Assembly: GCA_964571695.1 (NCBI GenBank)
Contig: CAZNDG010000001.1
Location: 1-64,000, forward strand
DNA: 64,000 nucleotides
Direction of reading: 5' to 3'
Source of the DNA: UBA8958 sp964571695
GTDB lineage: Bacteria > Desulfobacterota > Syntrophia > Syntrophales > UBA8958
Below are positions 1 to 7,918 of this stretch, in pieces; position 1 is the stretch's first letter, and the number at the start of each line of letters is the position of its first letter. Both the position numbers and the translations under genes were made by a program. A model generated the notes under the pieces. That model saw only the letters and a program-made list of their open reading frames with translations. It was not told the DNA's origin and searched no databases.

Positions 1-183
1 CCGGAAGATCCGCTGTTGATGGGACCTTATACCAGCCCCGATCTCTACCGCGTTATCCATAAACCTCTCCCCTGCCGACCCTGCCAAAAAGATCATTGCG
101 CCCGTCCCCTCTGCCTGGAGGCAATCACCCCCGATGAGGTATTCACGGCAGCACTGGAACTGATCAAGGAACGAGGAGCCTGA
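1..183 (+). CDS. Glycosyltransferase family 9 (heptosyltransferase-like), C-terminal fragment
   Basis: The window opens inside this gene; only the last 60 codons are visible, ending in TGA at 181-183. The tail has the spaced cysteines typical of the C-terminus of ADP-heptose:LPS heptosyltransferases (CRPCQKDHC, then PLCLEAITPDEV), followed by a closing helix. GT9 enzymes of this type add heptose to the lipopolysaccharide inner core on the cytoplasmic face of the inner membrane. The stop lies 5 bases before the asnB start, so it is probably the previous gene of the same surface-polysaccharide operon. The heptosyltransferase subtype (I, II or other) cannot be told from this fragment. Confidence 0.75.
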   Translation, partial: PEDPLLMGPYTSPDLYRVIHKPLPCRPCQKDHCARPLCLEAITPDEVFTAALELIKERGA

Positions 184-188
184 GGCGC

Positions 189-2393
189 ATGTGTGGTATC
201 TGCGGCAAAATGATTTGGAAGAACGGTGAGATCAATGAAGAGGCGATGCGGAGGATGCTGGCCGCCCTGGTCCACCGGGGCCCCGACGATGAAGGAATTT
301 ACACCAAGCGCTGCGGGGAAACGAGTATTGCCCTGGGCCATCGCCGCCTCAGCATCATCGATTTGTCGGCGGCGGGACGTCAGCCTCTGGCCAACGAGGA
401 CGGTTCCCTGCAGATCGTCTGCAACGGCGAGATCTACAACTACCGGGAGTTGCGGGAGGAATTGCAGCAACAGGGGCACTGTTTCCGCTCCCTGTCGGAC
501 ACGGAGGTGATCCTCCATCTTTACGAAGAGGATGGGATCGCCTGCGTGGGTAAACTCGTCGGAATGTTTGCCTTCGCCATCTGGGATGAAACGGAGCGGA
601 CGCTCCATCTGGTGCGCGACCATGCCGGCGTCAAGCCCCTGGTCTATCACTGGGACGGGCGATCCCTTACCTTCGCCTCGGAGCTCAAGGCCCTCGCGGT
701 GGACCCAACCGTCCCCCGGGAATTGGATCGTCAAGCCTTAGAGATCTATCTGACCCTCAATTACATCCCCGCCCCGCTGACCATTTACCAGAATATCAGC
801 AAGCTTTCGCCCGGCTCCGTCCTCACCGTTCGGGGTGGGACGGTTCACGAATGGCGCTGGTGGGATGTTTCCGGGATGGCAAGAGCGGCTGCGGCAACGA
901 CTCCGCGCGGCGGCGGCGTCTCTGTCACGGAGCGACGCGGTGTTAATTGTGCCCCCCCGGAGATGAATGATACTAATACCCGGCGCGGCGGCGGCGGCGA
1001 TGATTCATTCTTGCCCCTGGTTGGGCTTGCCCGTGCTGATAACCGGTCGGGAAATTCAGCCCCGGAGGCTAAACGGCATGGCTCCGGGGAAGCGGAGACG
1101 CCGTTGCGGGCGATGTCTTCTTATCGCCTGGATTTTGAAGGAGCAAAAAAGGCCCTTTACTCCGTCCTCGAACGGTCCGTGCAAAGCCAGATGATCGCCG
1201 ACGTGCCCCTGGGGGCCTTTCTGAGCGGCGGCATCGATTCCAGTATCGTCGTCGCCCTCCTGGCCAGAAACTCTCCCCGGCCGGTGCGGACCTTCACCAT
1301 AGGCTATACCGACCTGCCCATGTACGACGAGCGGGCCTATGCCCGGGTCGTGGCGAAGATGTACGGAACGGAGCACCACGAAATACCCCTTTCCTCCCGG
1401 GAGATGATCTCCGTGGCGCCGGAGGTCCTGGCAAGCCTCGACGAGCCCTTCGGCGACTCCTCCGCCGTTCCCACTTACGTGGTATCCCGGGAAACCCGGA
1501 AGTACGTCAAGGTAGCTCTCTCCGGGGACGGCGGCGACGAGCTCTTCGCCGGTTACCGGATGTATCGCGGCGAAGAGCTCTTTCGCAGCTATCGCCGCAT
1601 TCCCTCCTTGCTGAGGAAGCTCCTGGTCGAACCATTGGTCGCCGCCCTTCCCTCCTCCCGGGAGGCCATCCTCCCCGAACGGGTCCGGCGGGTGAAAAAG
1701 TTTCTTAAAGGGACCCGGGGTGGGACTCCTTCCGAACGTTTTCTACTCTGGAACGAGCTCTTCCCCGCGGCGGACCGAAGAAGGCTCCTCATCGACGACG
1801 GTTTTGTCATCGCCGACAACGTCGGCGCGGGTCAGCACGGGGAGGACCTCCAAGGAGGCGCGGAAATCTTCTCCGCTGCCTTCGCCAGGTATCGCGCCGG
1901 CATTGCCGGCAACGATTACCTGAACCGGATGCTCTACGCAGATTTTTCCGTTTCCTTGCCCGGTGACATGCTCCGCAAAGTGGATGCCATGAGCATGGCC
2001 CACGCCCTGGAGGTCCGGGTGCCCCTCCTGGACCATCGGGTCTGCGAGCTGGCCTTTGCTCTGCCCGGCGCCTGGAAGCTCCAAAACGGCCGCGGCAAGG
2101 CCGTCCTCATCGATGCCTGCAGCGGGCTCCTGCCCCAGGAGCTGCACCACCGTCCCAAATGGGGCTTCGAGGTCCCCATCGGCAACTGGCTCAAAGGGGG
2201 GTGGCGCTTCCTTCTGGACGAATACCTTTCCCGGGAATCCATCACAAAACAGGGCATATTTCGCCCTGACTTCATCGCCGAACTCATCGCCGGGCTGTTT
2301 TCCGGCCGCGCTGACACCTCCTGGCAACTCTGGAACCTGATCTGCTTTCAGGCCTGGTTCTATAACCATTTCGATCAGCGGTCGGATTTTTAA
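189..2393 (+). CDS. asnB: Asparagine synthase (glutamine-hydrolysing), with a large in-frame insertion
   Basis: The enzyme converts aspartate, glutamine and ATP to asparagine; in polysaccharide clusters members of this family are thought to amidate sugars or related substrates. The start is fixed by the MCGICG N-terminus, because Cys2 is the glutaminase nucleophile of class II amidotransferases and must be exposed after Met removal. The N-terminal Ntn domain covers about residues 1-200. The ATP pyrophosphatase loop SGGIDSS lies near residues 346-352, and SGDGGDELFAGY follows. Length is 734 residues against roughly 600-650 usual for the long form of the family. The excess is a Gly/Arg/Thr-rich segment at about residues 230-310 between the two domains. 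It is the first complete gene of the 189-9037 operon and ends 1 base before the next start. Catalytic motifs are intact, so the enzyme is probably active despite the insertion. Confidence 0.9.
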   Translation: MCGICGKMIWKNGEINEEAMRRMLAALVHRGPDDEGIYTKRCGETSIALGHRRLSIIDLSAAGRQPLANEDGSLQIVCNGEIYNYRELREELQQQGHCFRSLSDTEVILHLYEEDGIACVGKLVGMFAFAIWDETERTLHLVRDHAGVKPLVYHWDGRSLTFASELKALAVDPTVPRELDRQALEIYLTLNYIPAPLTIYQNISKLSPGSVLTVRGGTVHEWRWWDVSGMARAAAATTPRGGGVSVTERRGVNCAPPEMNDTNTRRGGGGDDSFLPLVGLARADNRSGNSAPEAKRHGSGEAETPLRAMSSYRLDFEGAKKALYSVLERSVQSQMIADVPLGAFLSGGIDSSIVVALLARNSPRPVRTFTIGYTDLPMYDERAYARVVAKMYGTEHHEIPLSSREMISVAPEVLASLDEPFGDSSAVPTYVVSRETRKYVKVALSGDGGDELFAGYRMYRGEELFRSYRRIPSLLRKLLVEPLVAALPSSREAILPERVRRVKKFLKGTRGGTPSERFLLWNELFPAADRRRLLIDDGFVIADNVGAGQHGEDLQGGAEIFSAAFARYRAGIAGNDYLNRMLYADFSVSLPGDMLRKVDAMSMAHALEVRVPLLDHRVCELAFALPGAWKLQNGRGKAVLIDACSGLLPQELHHRPKWGFEVPIGNWLKGGWRFLLDEYLSRESITKQGIFRPDFIAELIAGLFSGRADTSWQLWNLICFQAWFYNHFDQRSDF
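876..1118 (+). other. In-frame low-complexity insertion inside asnB
   Basis: This stretch codes for about 80 residues with no counterpart in the asparagine synthase family, placed between the amidotransferase and synthetase domains. It contains a C7 tract (952-958), a run of GGC repeats near 980-998, and an inverted repeat: GCGGCGGCGTCTC near 908-921 against GAGACGCCGTTGC near 1095-1108. The reading frame stays open throughout. Boundaries are estimated from where family conservation stops and resumes. The origin is unknown; a palindromic element captured in frame is one possibility, a genuine linker expansion another. Confidence 0.55.
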
Positions 2394-2394
2394 T

Positions 2395-3735
2395 ATGGCG
2401 GACAGCGCGGACAATCCCGTCGATTCTCGCTCCGGCGCCGCGAAAACCGCACGGATCCGCAACCTCCACATCATCACCCGCTTCGACAAGGGTGGCTCGG
2501 CGGAAAACACCTTCCTCACGGTATCCGGTCTTGATCCGAGCCGCTATGAGACCTTTCTCATCACGGGAAGCAGCGGTCAAGACTACATGCTTCCGTCTGG
2601 ATTGAGGCATTCCGTTCCGCGGCGTTGCGCAACGTTCAGCACGGAGAGCCACACCCGGGGATTTCCCGACGGTGGGGACGCCGGCGTTGACGCCGAAAGC
2701 GCCGCCGCCACGGAAAACATGGAAGAGGCCCGGGCCCGCGGGGTAAAGACATACATGGTTCCGGAGTTGGTGCGCCGCGTCGATCCGCTCCAAGACCTGC
2801 GGGCGTTTTTCCGCGTGCGACGGCTCATTCGCCGCCTGGCGCCCCACATCGTCCACACCCATACCTCCAAGGCGGGGATTATCGGCCGCCTGGCCGCCCT
2901 TTCCGCCCGGGCCCCCATCGTCGTCCACACCCCACACGGCCATGTCTTCTGGGGCTACTTCGGGGCCGCCGTCTCCCGATTCTTCATCGTCCTGGAAAAA
3001 TTCGCCGCCCGTTCCACCGATCGGCTGATCATGCTCACCGAGCAGGAAAAAGCCGATCATCTTCACCATCGCATCGCCCCACCGGAGAAGTTCGTCGTCA
3101 TCCACAGCGGTGTGCGTCTCGAACATTTCTCATCCAACGCCCCTGAAGAATGCCGTCCGGGGAACGGGGCGGCCCTTCCCTCAAGCGCCTTCGTCATCGG
3201 CACCGTGGGCCGGCTGACCGCCATCAAGGGGCAGCGCTATCTCCTGGCGGCGGCGGCCATACTGGACCGGGAGATTCCGGAATTGCTCTGCATCGTCGTG
3301 GGCGAAGGAGAGATGCGCCGGGAACTGGAGGAGCAGGCGGCGTCCCTGGGAATGGGCGGACGGGTTGTTTTCCCGGGCTGGCGTCAGGATGTCGGGACCT
3401 ATATGTCGGCCCTGGACGTCTTTGTGATGCCCTCCCTGAACGAAGGAATGGGCCGGGTTGTCGTCGAGGCCATGGCGGCCGGGCGGCCCGTCATCGCCAG
3501 CGATGTCGGCGGCCTGAAAAACCTTGTCAGCCAAGGAGAAAACGGACTGCTGGTTCCGCCCGGGAACGCGGAGGCACTGGCCGCGGGGATCAGGATGCTG
3601 TATAGAGATCCGGAACGGCGCCGGGCCATGGGCGAGGAGGGAAGAAAAAAGGCCCCGGCCTTTTCCGCCGGGGCCATGATTATGAAGATTGACGAATTAT
3701 ACCAGGAACTGCTAAGGGAAAAGCATGTTTGGTGA
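2395..3735 (+). CDS. GT4 glycosyltransferase, with in-frame insertion
   Basis: This is a GT-B fold glycosyltransferase of family 4, predicted to transfer a nucleotide-activated sugar to a lipid-linked glycan at the cytoplasmic membrane. The N-terminal half has the HTHTSKAGIIGRLAA and HTPHGHVF signatures of the exopolysaccharide GT4 subgroup. The C-terminal half has GTVGRLTAIKG and the nucleotide-sugar motif MPSLNEGMGRVVVEAMAAG (the E-x7-E region), then GRPVIASDVGG. At 446 residues it is about 60 longer than usual. The extra part is an insertion at about residues 62-110, between the ITGSSG loop and the ARGVKTYMVPELVR strand. The start ATG lies 2 bases after the asnB stop and has no strong ribosome-binding site, suggesting coupled translation. 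Acceptor and donor sugars cannot be predicted. Confidence 0.88.
   Translation: MADSADNPVDSRSGAAKTARIRNLHIITRFDKGGSAENTFLTVSGLDPSRYETFLITGSSGQDYMLPSGLRHSVPRRCATFSTESHTRGFPDGGDAGVDAESAAATENMEEARARGVKTYMVPELVRRVDPLQDLRAFFRVRRLIRRLAPHIVHTHTSKAGIIGRLAALSARAPIVVHTPHGHVFWGYFGAAVSRFFIVLEKFAARSTDRLIMLTEQEKADHLHHRIAPPEKFVVIHSGVRLEHFSSNAPEECRPGNGAALPSSAFVIGTVGRLTAIKGQRYLLAAAAILDREIPELLCIVVGEGEMRRELEEQAASLGMGGRVVFPGWRQDVGTYMSALDVFVMPSLNEGMGRVVVEAMAAGRPVIASDVGGLKNLVSQGENGLLVPPGNAEALAAGIRMLYRDPERRRAMGEEGRKKAPAFSAGAMIMKIDELYQELLREKHVW
2578..2720 (+). other. In-frame insertion inside the GT4 gene
   Basis: About 48 codons interrupt the N-terminal domain of the glycosyltransferase, where homologues go straight from the ITG.SG loop to the ARG(V/I) strand. 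The DNA holds the 12-base perfect palindrome CGTTGCGCAACG near 2624-2635 and further GC-rich, partly self-complementary stretches (GACGCCGGCGTTGACGCC near 2680). The coded peptide is rich in Ser, Thr, Arg and Gly and looks unstructured. No base-level similarity to the asnB insertion was seen by eye. Confidence 0.5.
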
Positions 3736-5419
3736 CGCAGCCACAGGAAGAATCCCCAGCGTTTCCCCACCCACCGCCTTTCCGACGGCACCGAAACGGA
3801 CACGGAGCCGCCGGACGACCGCCGGGCCGCCCACGGGCCGTTCCCGTACCTTATCCTTGTCGCTGCTCATATTTTTCATGCTTTCTTTTTTAATTTCCTC
3901 CCCCTCAGCCGGGACCGCCGGTTCTGCCGGGGCCGCTTCGGCGACACGATACGAACAATTGGCCGGGGTTCTCGACACCCGGACCCAGTTCAGCGACGGC
4001 ATCTACAGTATCGACGGCCTGGCCAAAATGGCGGAGGAACGGAGCGTTCAGGTTCTGTTCATCAATGATCACGACAAGCTGGCCCTCTCATACGGCCTCC
4101 CCCCGTTTCCCAACCTCATCAACAAGACCGTGGAGTTGAATTCCATCCTCAAGGGAAAACCGGTGGATTATCTCCAGGCGGTTAGTCAGGCCCAGGAAAG
4201 ATACAAACACATCATCATCATCCCCGGATCGGAATCGGCGCCGTTCTATTACTGGACGGGTAATCCCTTCCGGAAGAATCTCACCGCTCACGATCATGAA
4301 CGGCGCATCCTCACGGTGGGCCTCGCGAAGGCCGATGACTACCGCCGCCTCCCGGTGATCCACAATACCGGCCCTTTCAACATGGATCTGTTGCCTGGAG
4401 TCGCCCCCTTTATCATCGCCTTGTTCCTTGCCGCCGTCATGATCCTCTGGCGGGGTTGGATGCGTATCGCCGGGATTGCCCTGGCGGTCGTCGCCCTCTT
4501 GTATATCGTGGACAATCATCCCTTTCGGGCCACCGTATTCGATCCCTTTCACGGCGATCAGGGGGCACGCCCCTATCAACGGCTCATTGATTACGTATCC
4601 TCCCGGGACGGGCTGACCTTCTGGAACTATCCCGAAACCCGGTCGGGGGTCCGCAGGCTGGGCCCCATTCATGTGAGCACCAAGCCCTACCCGGAGATGC
4701 TGCTGGCCACTCAAGGCTATACCGGCTTCTCTGCCCTCTATGGCGACAACATCACGATTACGGAGCCCGGCAATATTTGGGACGCGGCTCTCAAAGAGCA
4801 TTGCCGGGGTTACCGCCACCGTCCCCCCTGGGGGGTGGGTACCGCCGACTATCACAAGGAAGGGGAAAGTGGTGAGAAGTTCGGCAACTACCAGACGGTC
4901 TTTCTCGTCCGGGAAAAGACCGGCGCAGCGGTCCTCCAGGCCATGCGGAACGGCCGGATGTACGCCCGGCAGGGAAATTTCCCCAAGCTGCCCCGGCTCG
5001 ACGAGTTCACCGTGAGCGACGCCGCCGGGGAACAACGGGGGGAAATGGGCGACACCATAAAAATGGGCGGCAATCCCCACATCCACATCCGCATTTCCGC
5101 GGCGCCGCCGGCAACGCCGGAACCATCAGCCAGGCCTGGAACACCCGTCCCGCCGGAATCGTCAACATCGCCAGCACCACAGGAATCGTCAATCCCACCG
5201 GGGACGCCTTCCCCCCAAGGGACGCCCGCCGTCAAGGTGCGGCTGATCCGGAACGGGTCCCTGATCGCGGAAGCCAACGGCCCGCTGCCTTTGACCTTCA
5301 ATTACGAAGACAAATATTACCAGCCGGGGGAAAATATTTATTACCGCATGGATATGGAAGGAATGGGCAAGATCGTCGCCAACCCCATATTCGTCGCCTT
5401 CACCGGAGCAAAGCCGTGA
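3725..5419 (+). CDS. Membrane-anchored protein with degenerate PHP-like domain
   Basis: The 564-residue product begins with a basic, Pro/Thr-rich cytoplasmic stretch and a membrane segment near residues 44-62 (LSLLIFFMLSFLISS). A region resembling a PHP phosphoesterase domain follows (FSDGIYSIDGLAKMAEE...VLFINDHD). Two more hydrophobic helices lie near residues 222-263. The usual PHP metal-binding H-x-H is replaced by DTRTQ, so the first metal site looks lost, although INDHD and a later TADYH remain. The C-terminal third has a Pro/Ser/Thr-rich tract at about residues 459-500 inside a beta-rich domain. The ATG overlaps the end of the GT4 gene by 11 bases and is preceded by AAGGG. Context suggests a polysaccharide assembly or anchoring role, but catalysis is doubtful. 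I do not recognise a named family for the full-length protein. Confidence 0.7.
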   Translation: MFGDAATGRIPSVSPPTAFPTAPKRTRSRRTTAGPPTGRSRTLSLSLLIFFMLSFLISSPSAGTAGSAGAASATRYEQLAGVLDTRTQFSDGIYSIDGLAKMAEERSVQVLFINDHDKLALSYGLPPFPNLINKTVELNSILKGKPVDYLQAVSQAQERYKHIIIIPGSESAPFYYWTGNPFRKNLTAHDHERRILTVGLAKADDYRRLPVIHNTGPFNMDLLPGVAPFIIALFLAAVMILWRGWMRIAGIALAVVALLYIVDNHPFRATVFDPFHGDQGARPYQRLIDYVSSRDGLTFWNYPETRSGVRRLGPIHVSTKPYPEMLLATQGYTGFSALYGDNITITEPGNIWDAALKEHCRGYRHRPPWGVGTADYHKEGESGEKFGNYQTVFLVREKTGAAVLQAMRNGRMYARQGNFPKLPRLDEFTVSDAAGEQRGEMGDTIKMGGNPHIHIRISAAPPATPEPSARPGTPVPPESSTSPAPQESSIPPGTPSPQGTPAVKVRLIRNGSLIAEANGPLPLTFNYEDKYYQPGENIYYRMDMEGMGKIVANPIFVAFTGAKP

Positions 5420-6099
5420 TCGTTTCCGTCCATCAGCCCCAATACCTGCCCTGGCTCGGTTATTTCGACAAGATCGACCGCGCCGACGTCTTCGTGCTTC
5501 TGGACAACGTCCAGTTCAAGAAAAACGAGTGGCAGAACCGCAACCGGATCAAGACCCCCCAGGGTCCCCAATGGCTCACCGTCCCCGTGCTCTATAAATT
5601 CCCTCAATTGATCAGCGAGGTGGGGATAAACGACCGGGAACGCTGGCGGCACAAGCAGCAACAGGCCCTCCTGTCCAATTACCGGAAAGCGCCGCACTGG
5701 GGCCTCCTGGAACCATTTTTTGCCGCAACCTTCTCCCGGACCTGGTCCACCATCGCCGAGCTCAATATCCATGTCGTCAGGGAGTTGGCGGCGATAATGG
5801 GCATAACGACGCCCCTCCACGTCGCCTCGGAATTACCACCCCTTCCCGACGACCCGGACGAGCGCCTCATCGCTATCATCCGTCATTACGGGGGCAACGT
5901 CTATCTCGCCGGCAGCGGCGGCCATGATTACATGGATCTGGCCAAATACGAGCGCGCCGGCGTCGAAGTGGTCTTCCAGGAATACCGACATCCCGTGTAT
6001 CAACAATTGTGGGGGGATTTTGAACCGTCTATGTCCGTGGTGGACCTGATATACAATCGGGGCCTGGAGGCCCGGGAAATCATCCGGAGGGGAAGATGA
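5416..6099 (+). CDS. WbqC family protein
   Basis: The 227-residue protein matches the WbqC family from its first residues (HQPQYLPWLGYFDKI, then LLDNVQFKKNEWQNRN). Members sit in O-antigen and exopolysaccharide clusters next to aminotransferases and PIG-L deacetylases. They are thought to act on amino-sugar or acyl-amino-sugar intermediates, but the reaction is not well established. Translation starts at GTG in a GTGA overlap with the upstream stop, a sign of translational coupling. The 3' end overlaps the next gene by ATGA. Length is normal and no defect is seen. Confidence 0.88.
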   Translation: MIVSVHQPQYLPWLGYFDKIDRADVFVLLDNVQFKKNEWQNRNRIKTPQGPQWLTVPVLYKFPQLISEVGINDRERWRHKQQQALLSNYRKAPHWGLLEPFFAATFSRTWSTIAELNIHVVRELAAIMGITTPLHVASELPPLPDDPDERLIAIIRHYGGNVYLAGSGGHDYMDLAKYERAGVEVVFQEYRHPVYQQLWGDFEPSMSVVDLIYNRGLEAREIIRRGR

Positions 6100-6716
6100 A
6101 CATTCTGGCTATCGGCGCCCATCCCGACGACATCGAGTTCGGCTGCGGCGGTACACTGCTCAAGTACATCCGCAACGGGCACGACGTCTATCTGCTGGTC
6201 ATGACGGAGGGACACAAGGGCGGTGCGGCGAGGTCACGCCGCTCGGAACAGCAGCGGGCGGCCCGGATTCTCAAGCCAAAGGAGGTAATCTGGGGTACCT
6301 ACCGGGACACGGAGCTTTCTCCGAAGATGAACGAAATGGTGCAGGACATCGAGGGGATTCTGGACCGCATCAACCCAAATTTCACCTTCGTCCATTATGA
6401 CGAGGACACCCATCAGGACCACCGCGCCCTGGCCAAGGCGACCGTTTCGGCCACCCGGTATGTGAAAAACGTCCTTTTCTACGAGGGGCCGACGACGCAA
6501 AACTTCGTCCCGACCGTCTTCGTGGATGTCAAGGACACCCTGGACGAAAAGGTGCAGCTTCTCAAGGCCCATAAGTCACAGGTAACCAAGACGAATATCG
6601 AGGGACTCTCCATCCTCGACATCGCCCGCTCCACGGCGGTGTTCAGGGGGATCGCCGGCCGGGTCCAGTACGCGGAAGGATTCATGCCCCTGCGGCTGTT
6701 CATCAATATTCGGTGA
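6096..6716 (+). CDS. PIG-L family (LmbE-like) deacetylase
   Basis: PIG-L/LmbE proteins are zinc-dependent de-N-acetylases that remove the acetyl group from GlcNAc-containing substrates. The signature GAHPDDIEFGCGG (residues 7-19) carries the His and Asp zinc ligands with catalytic Asp. FVHYDEDTHQDHRAL near residues 109-123 supplies the distal His ligand (HQDH). At 206 residues the protein has the family's normal size and is presumably cytoplasmic, as no signal peptide is seen. The start ATG overlaps the WbqC stop by 4 bases and has a good GGAGGGG site 3-9 bases upstream. Together with the DegT aminotransferase downstream, it suggests formation of a free amino sugar in the glycan. Confidence 0.9.
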   Translation: MNILAIGAHPDDIEFGCGGTLLKYIRNGHDVYLLVMTEGHKGGAARSRRSEQQRAARILKPKEVIWGTYRDTELSPKMNEMVQDIEGILDRINPNFTFVHYDEDTHQDHRALAKATVSATRYVKNVLFYEGPTTQNFVPTVFVDVKDTLDEKVQLLKAHKSQVTKTNIEGLSILDIARSTAVFRGIAGRVQYAEGFMPLRLFINIR

Positions 6717-6720
6717 ACAT

Positions 6721-7911
6721 ATGATTACCCACTCCCGTCCCTGTCTCGGCGATGATGACGCCGCCGCCGTTCTGAAGGTCCTGAAATCCGGCCGGCTGGT
6801 CCAGGGGGAAACGGTGGCCGCTCTGGAGGCGGCCTTCGTCCGTTTGATGGCGGTTCAGGAAAACAACTCCATTATCCCCGACCCGGACGGACTGGAACGG
6901 AACCCTAACTCAACTTCGTACAATATAATAGATGAAGTTAATTGCTTGGGGAATGATTCCCCAACACCTCTCCGCGCTTATCAGGCAGCGGCAGTAAGCT
7001 CCGGGACGACGGCCCTCCATCTGACCCTGCTGGCCCTTGGAATCGGCAAGGGCGACGAGGTCGTCATTCCGAGTTACGTCTGCACCGCCCTGTGGCACGC
7101 CGTCCGCGCCGCCGGGGCCACGCCGGTACTTGCGGACTGTGATGCGGACACCTTCAACATCTCCGCCGATGACGTGGAAAAACTCATCACGGACCGCACC
7201 CGGGCCGTTATCGCCCCCCACCTCCTCGGTCAGGCCGCCGATCTCGAGAATCTTCTCGGCCTCGGGGTCCCCGTGATCGAAGATTGCGCCCAGTCCCTGG
7301 GAGGCGCCTACCGGAATCGACCGACCGGCGGCTTCGGCGTCGCCGCCGTCTTTTCCTTTTATGCCACCAAGGTGATTGCGGCGGGAGAAGGGGGCATGGT
7401 CGTCTCCCGGGACGACCGGCTCATCGCCCGAATCAGGGACATCCGGGAATACGACGAGAAGGACGATCTGTCATTGCGCTTCAACGGCAAGCTCACGGAT
7501 CTCCAGGCCGCCCTGGCACTGAGCCAGTTGGGCAAACTCCCGGCCTTTATCGCCCGCCGCCGGGCCATTGCGAGACGTTACGACCGGGCGCTGAAACTGC
7601 ACGGTCTGAAGCCGCCGCGCTGCCGGGATGACCGTGATCACATCTTCTTCCGTTATGTCATCCTGGTGGATGAGGCGGAGGCTTTCATCGCGGCGATGGG
7701 AAAGCGGGGCGTGACATGCCGCCGGCCGGTTTATCGCCCTTTGCACCGCTATCTGGGGCTGCCGGGGTTTGAAGCGACCGAAAAGACTTGGCGGCATGCC
7801 GTTTCCATCCCCCTTTACCCCGGACTTACCGACGAGGAAATCGCCGCCGTGGAAACGGCGCTGGAAGAAACTTGCCGGGAGGCGGCGCTAAGATCCGCCA
7901 ATGGGGAGTAA
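6721..7911 (+). CDS. DegT/DnrJ/EryC1 family sugar aminotransferase, with in-frame insertion
   Basis: This is a PLP-dependent aminotransferase of the nucleotide-sugar class, which converts keto sugars to amino sugars. Recognisable blocks are SSGTTALHLTLLALGIG (phosphate and cofactor contacts), EDCAQSLGG (the cofactor-pairing Asp) and SFYATKVIAAGEGG, whose Lys forms the internal aldimine. The 396-residue length includes about 44 extra residues (about 45-88) between the RLMAVQE helix and the YQAAAVSSGT strand, where family members have only a few residues. The insertion is richer in A+T than its surroundings and contains strong hairpins. The gene begins 4 bases after the PIG-L stop. All catalytic residues lie outside the insertion. 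Confidence 0.88.
   Translation: MITHSRPCLGDDDAAAVLKVLKSGRLVQGETVAALEAAFVRLMAVQENNSIIPDPDGLERNPNSTSYNIIDEVNCLGNDSPTPLRAYQAAAVSSGTTALHLTLLALGIGKGDEVVIPSYVCTALWHAVRAAGATPVLADCDADTFNISADDVEKLITDRTRAVIAPHLLGQAADLENLLGLGVPVIEDCAQSLGGAYRNRPTGGFGVAAVFSFYATKVIAAGEGGMVVSRDDRLIARIRDIREYDEKDDLSLRFNGKLTDLQAALALSQLGKLPAFIARRRAIARRYDRALKLHGLKPPRCRDDRDHIFFRYVILVDEAEAFIAAMGKRGVTCRRPVYRPLHRYLGLPGFEATEKTWRHAVSIPLYPGLTDEEIAAVETALEETCREAALRSANGE
6855..6985 (+). other. AT-rich in-frame insertion with hairpins inside the DegT gene
   Basis: This segment is inserted into a conserved loop of the aminotransferase and is lower in GC than either flank. It contains a 9-bp perfect stem with a one-base loop at 6946-6964 (TTGGGGAAT G ATTCCCCAA). 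A second inverted repeat pairs AACTTC (6912-6917) with GAAGTT (6934-6939). The frame remains open. The structure resembles a small palindromic element tolerated within a protein-coding gene, as known for Rickettsia palindromic elements, but no similarity to a named element is claimed. Confidence 0.55.
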
Positions 7912-7918
7912 AGCCCTT

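Noticed and set aside
1743..2519. Long antisense frame opposite asnB
   Set aside because: It is the GC-rich shadow of a well-supported gene; no motif, no start site and no family resemblance.
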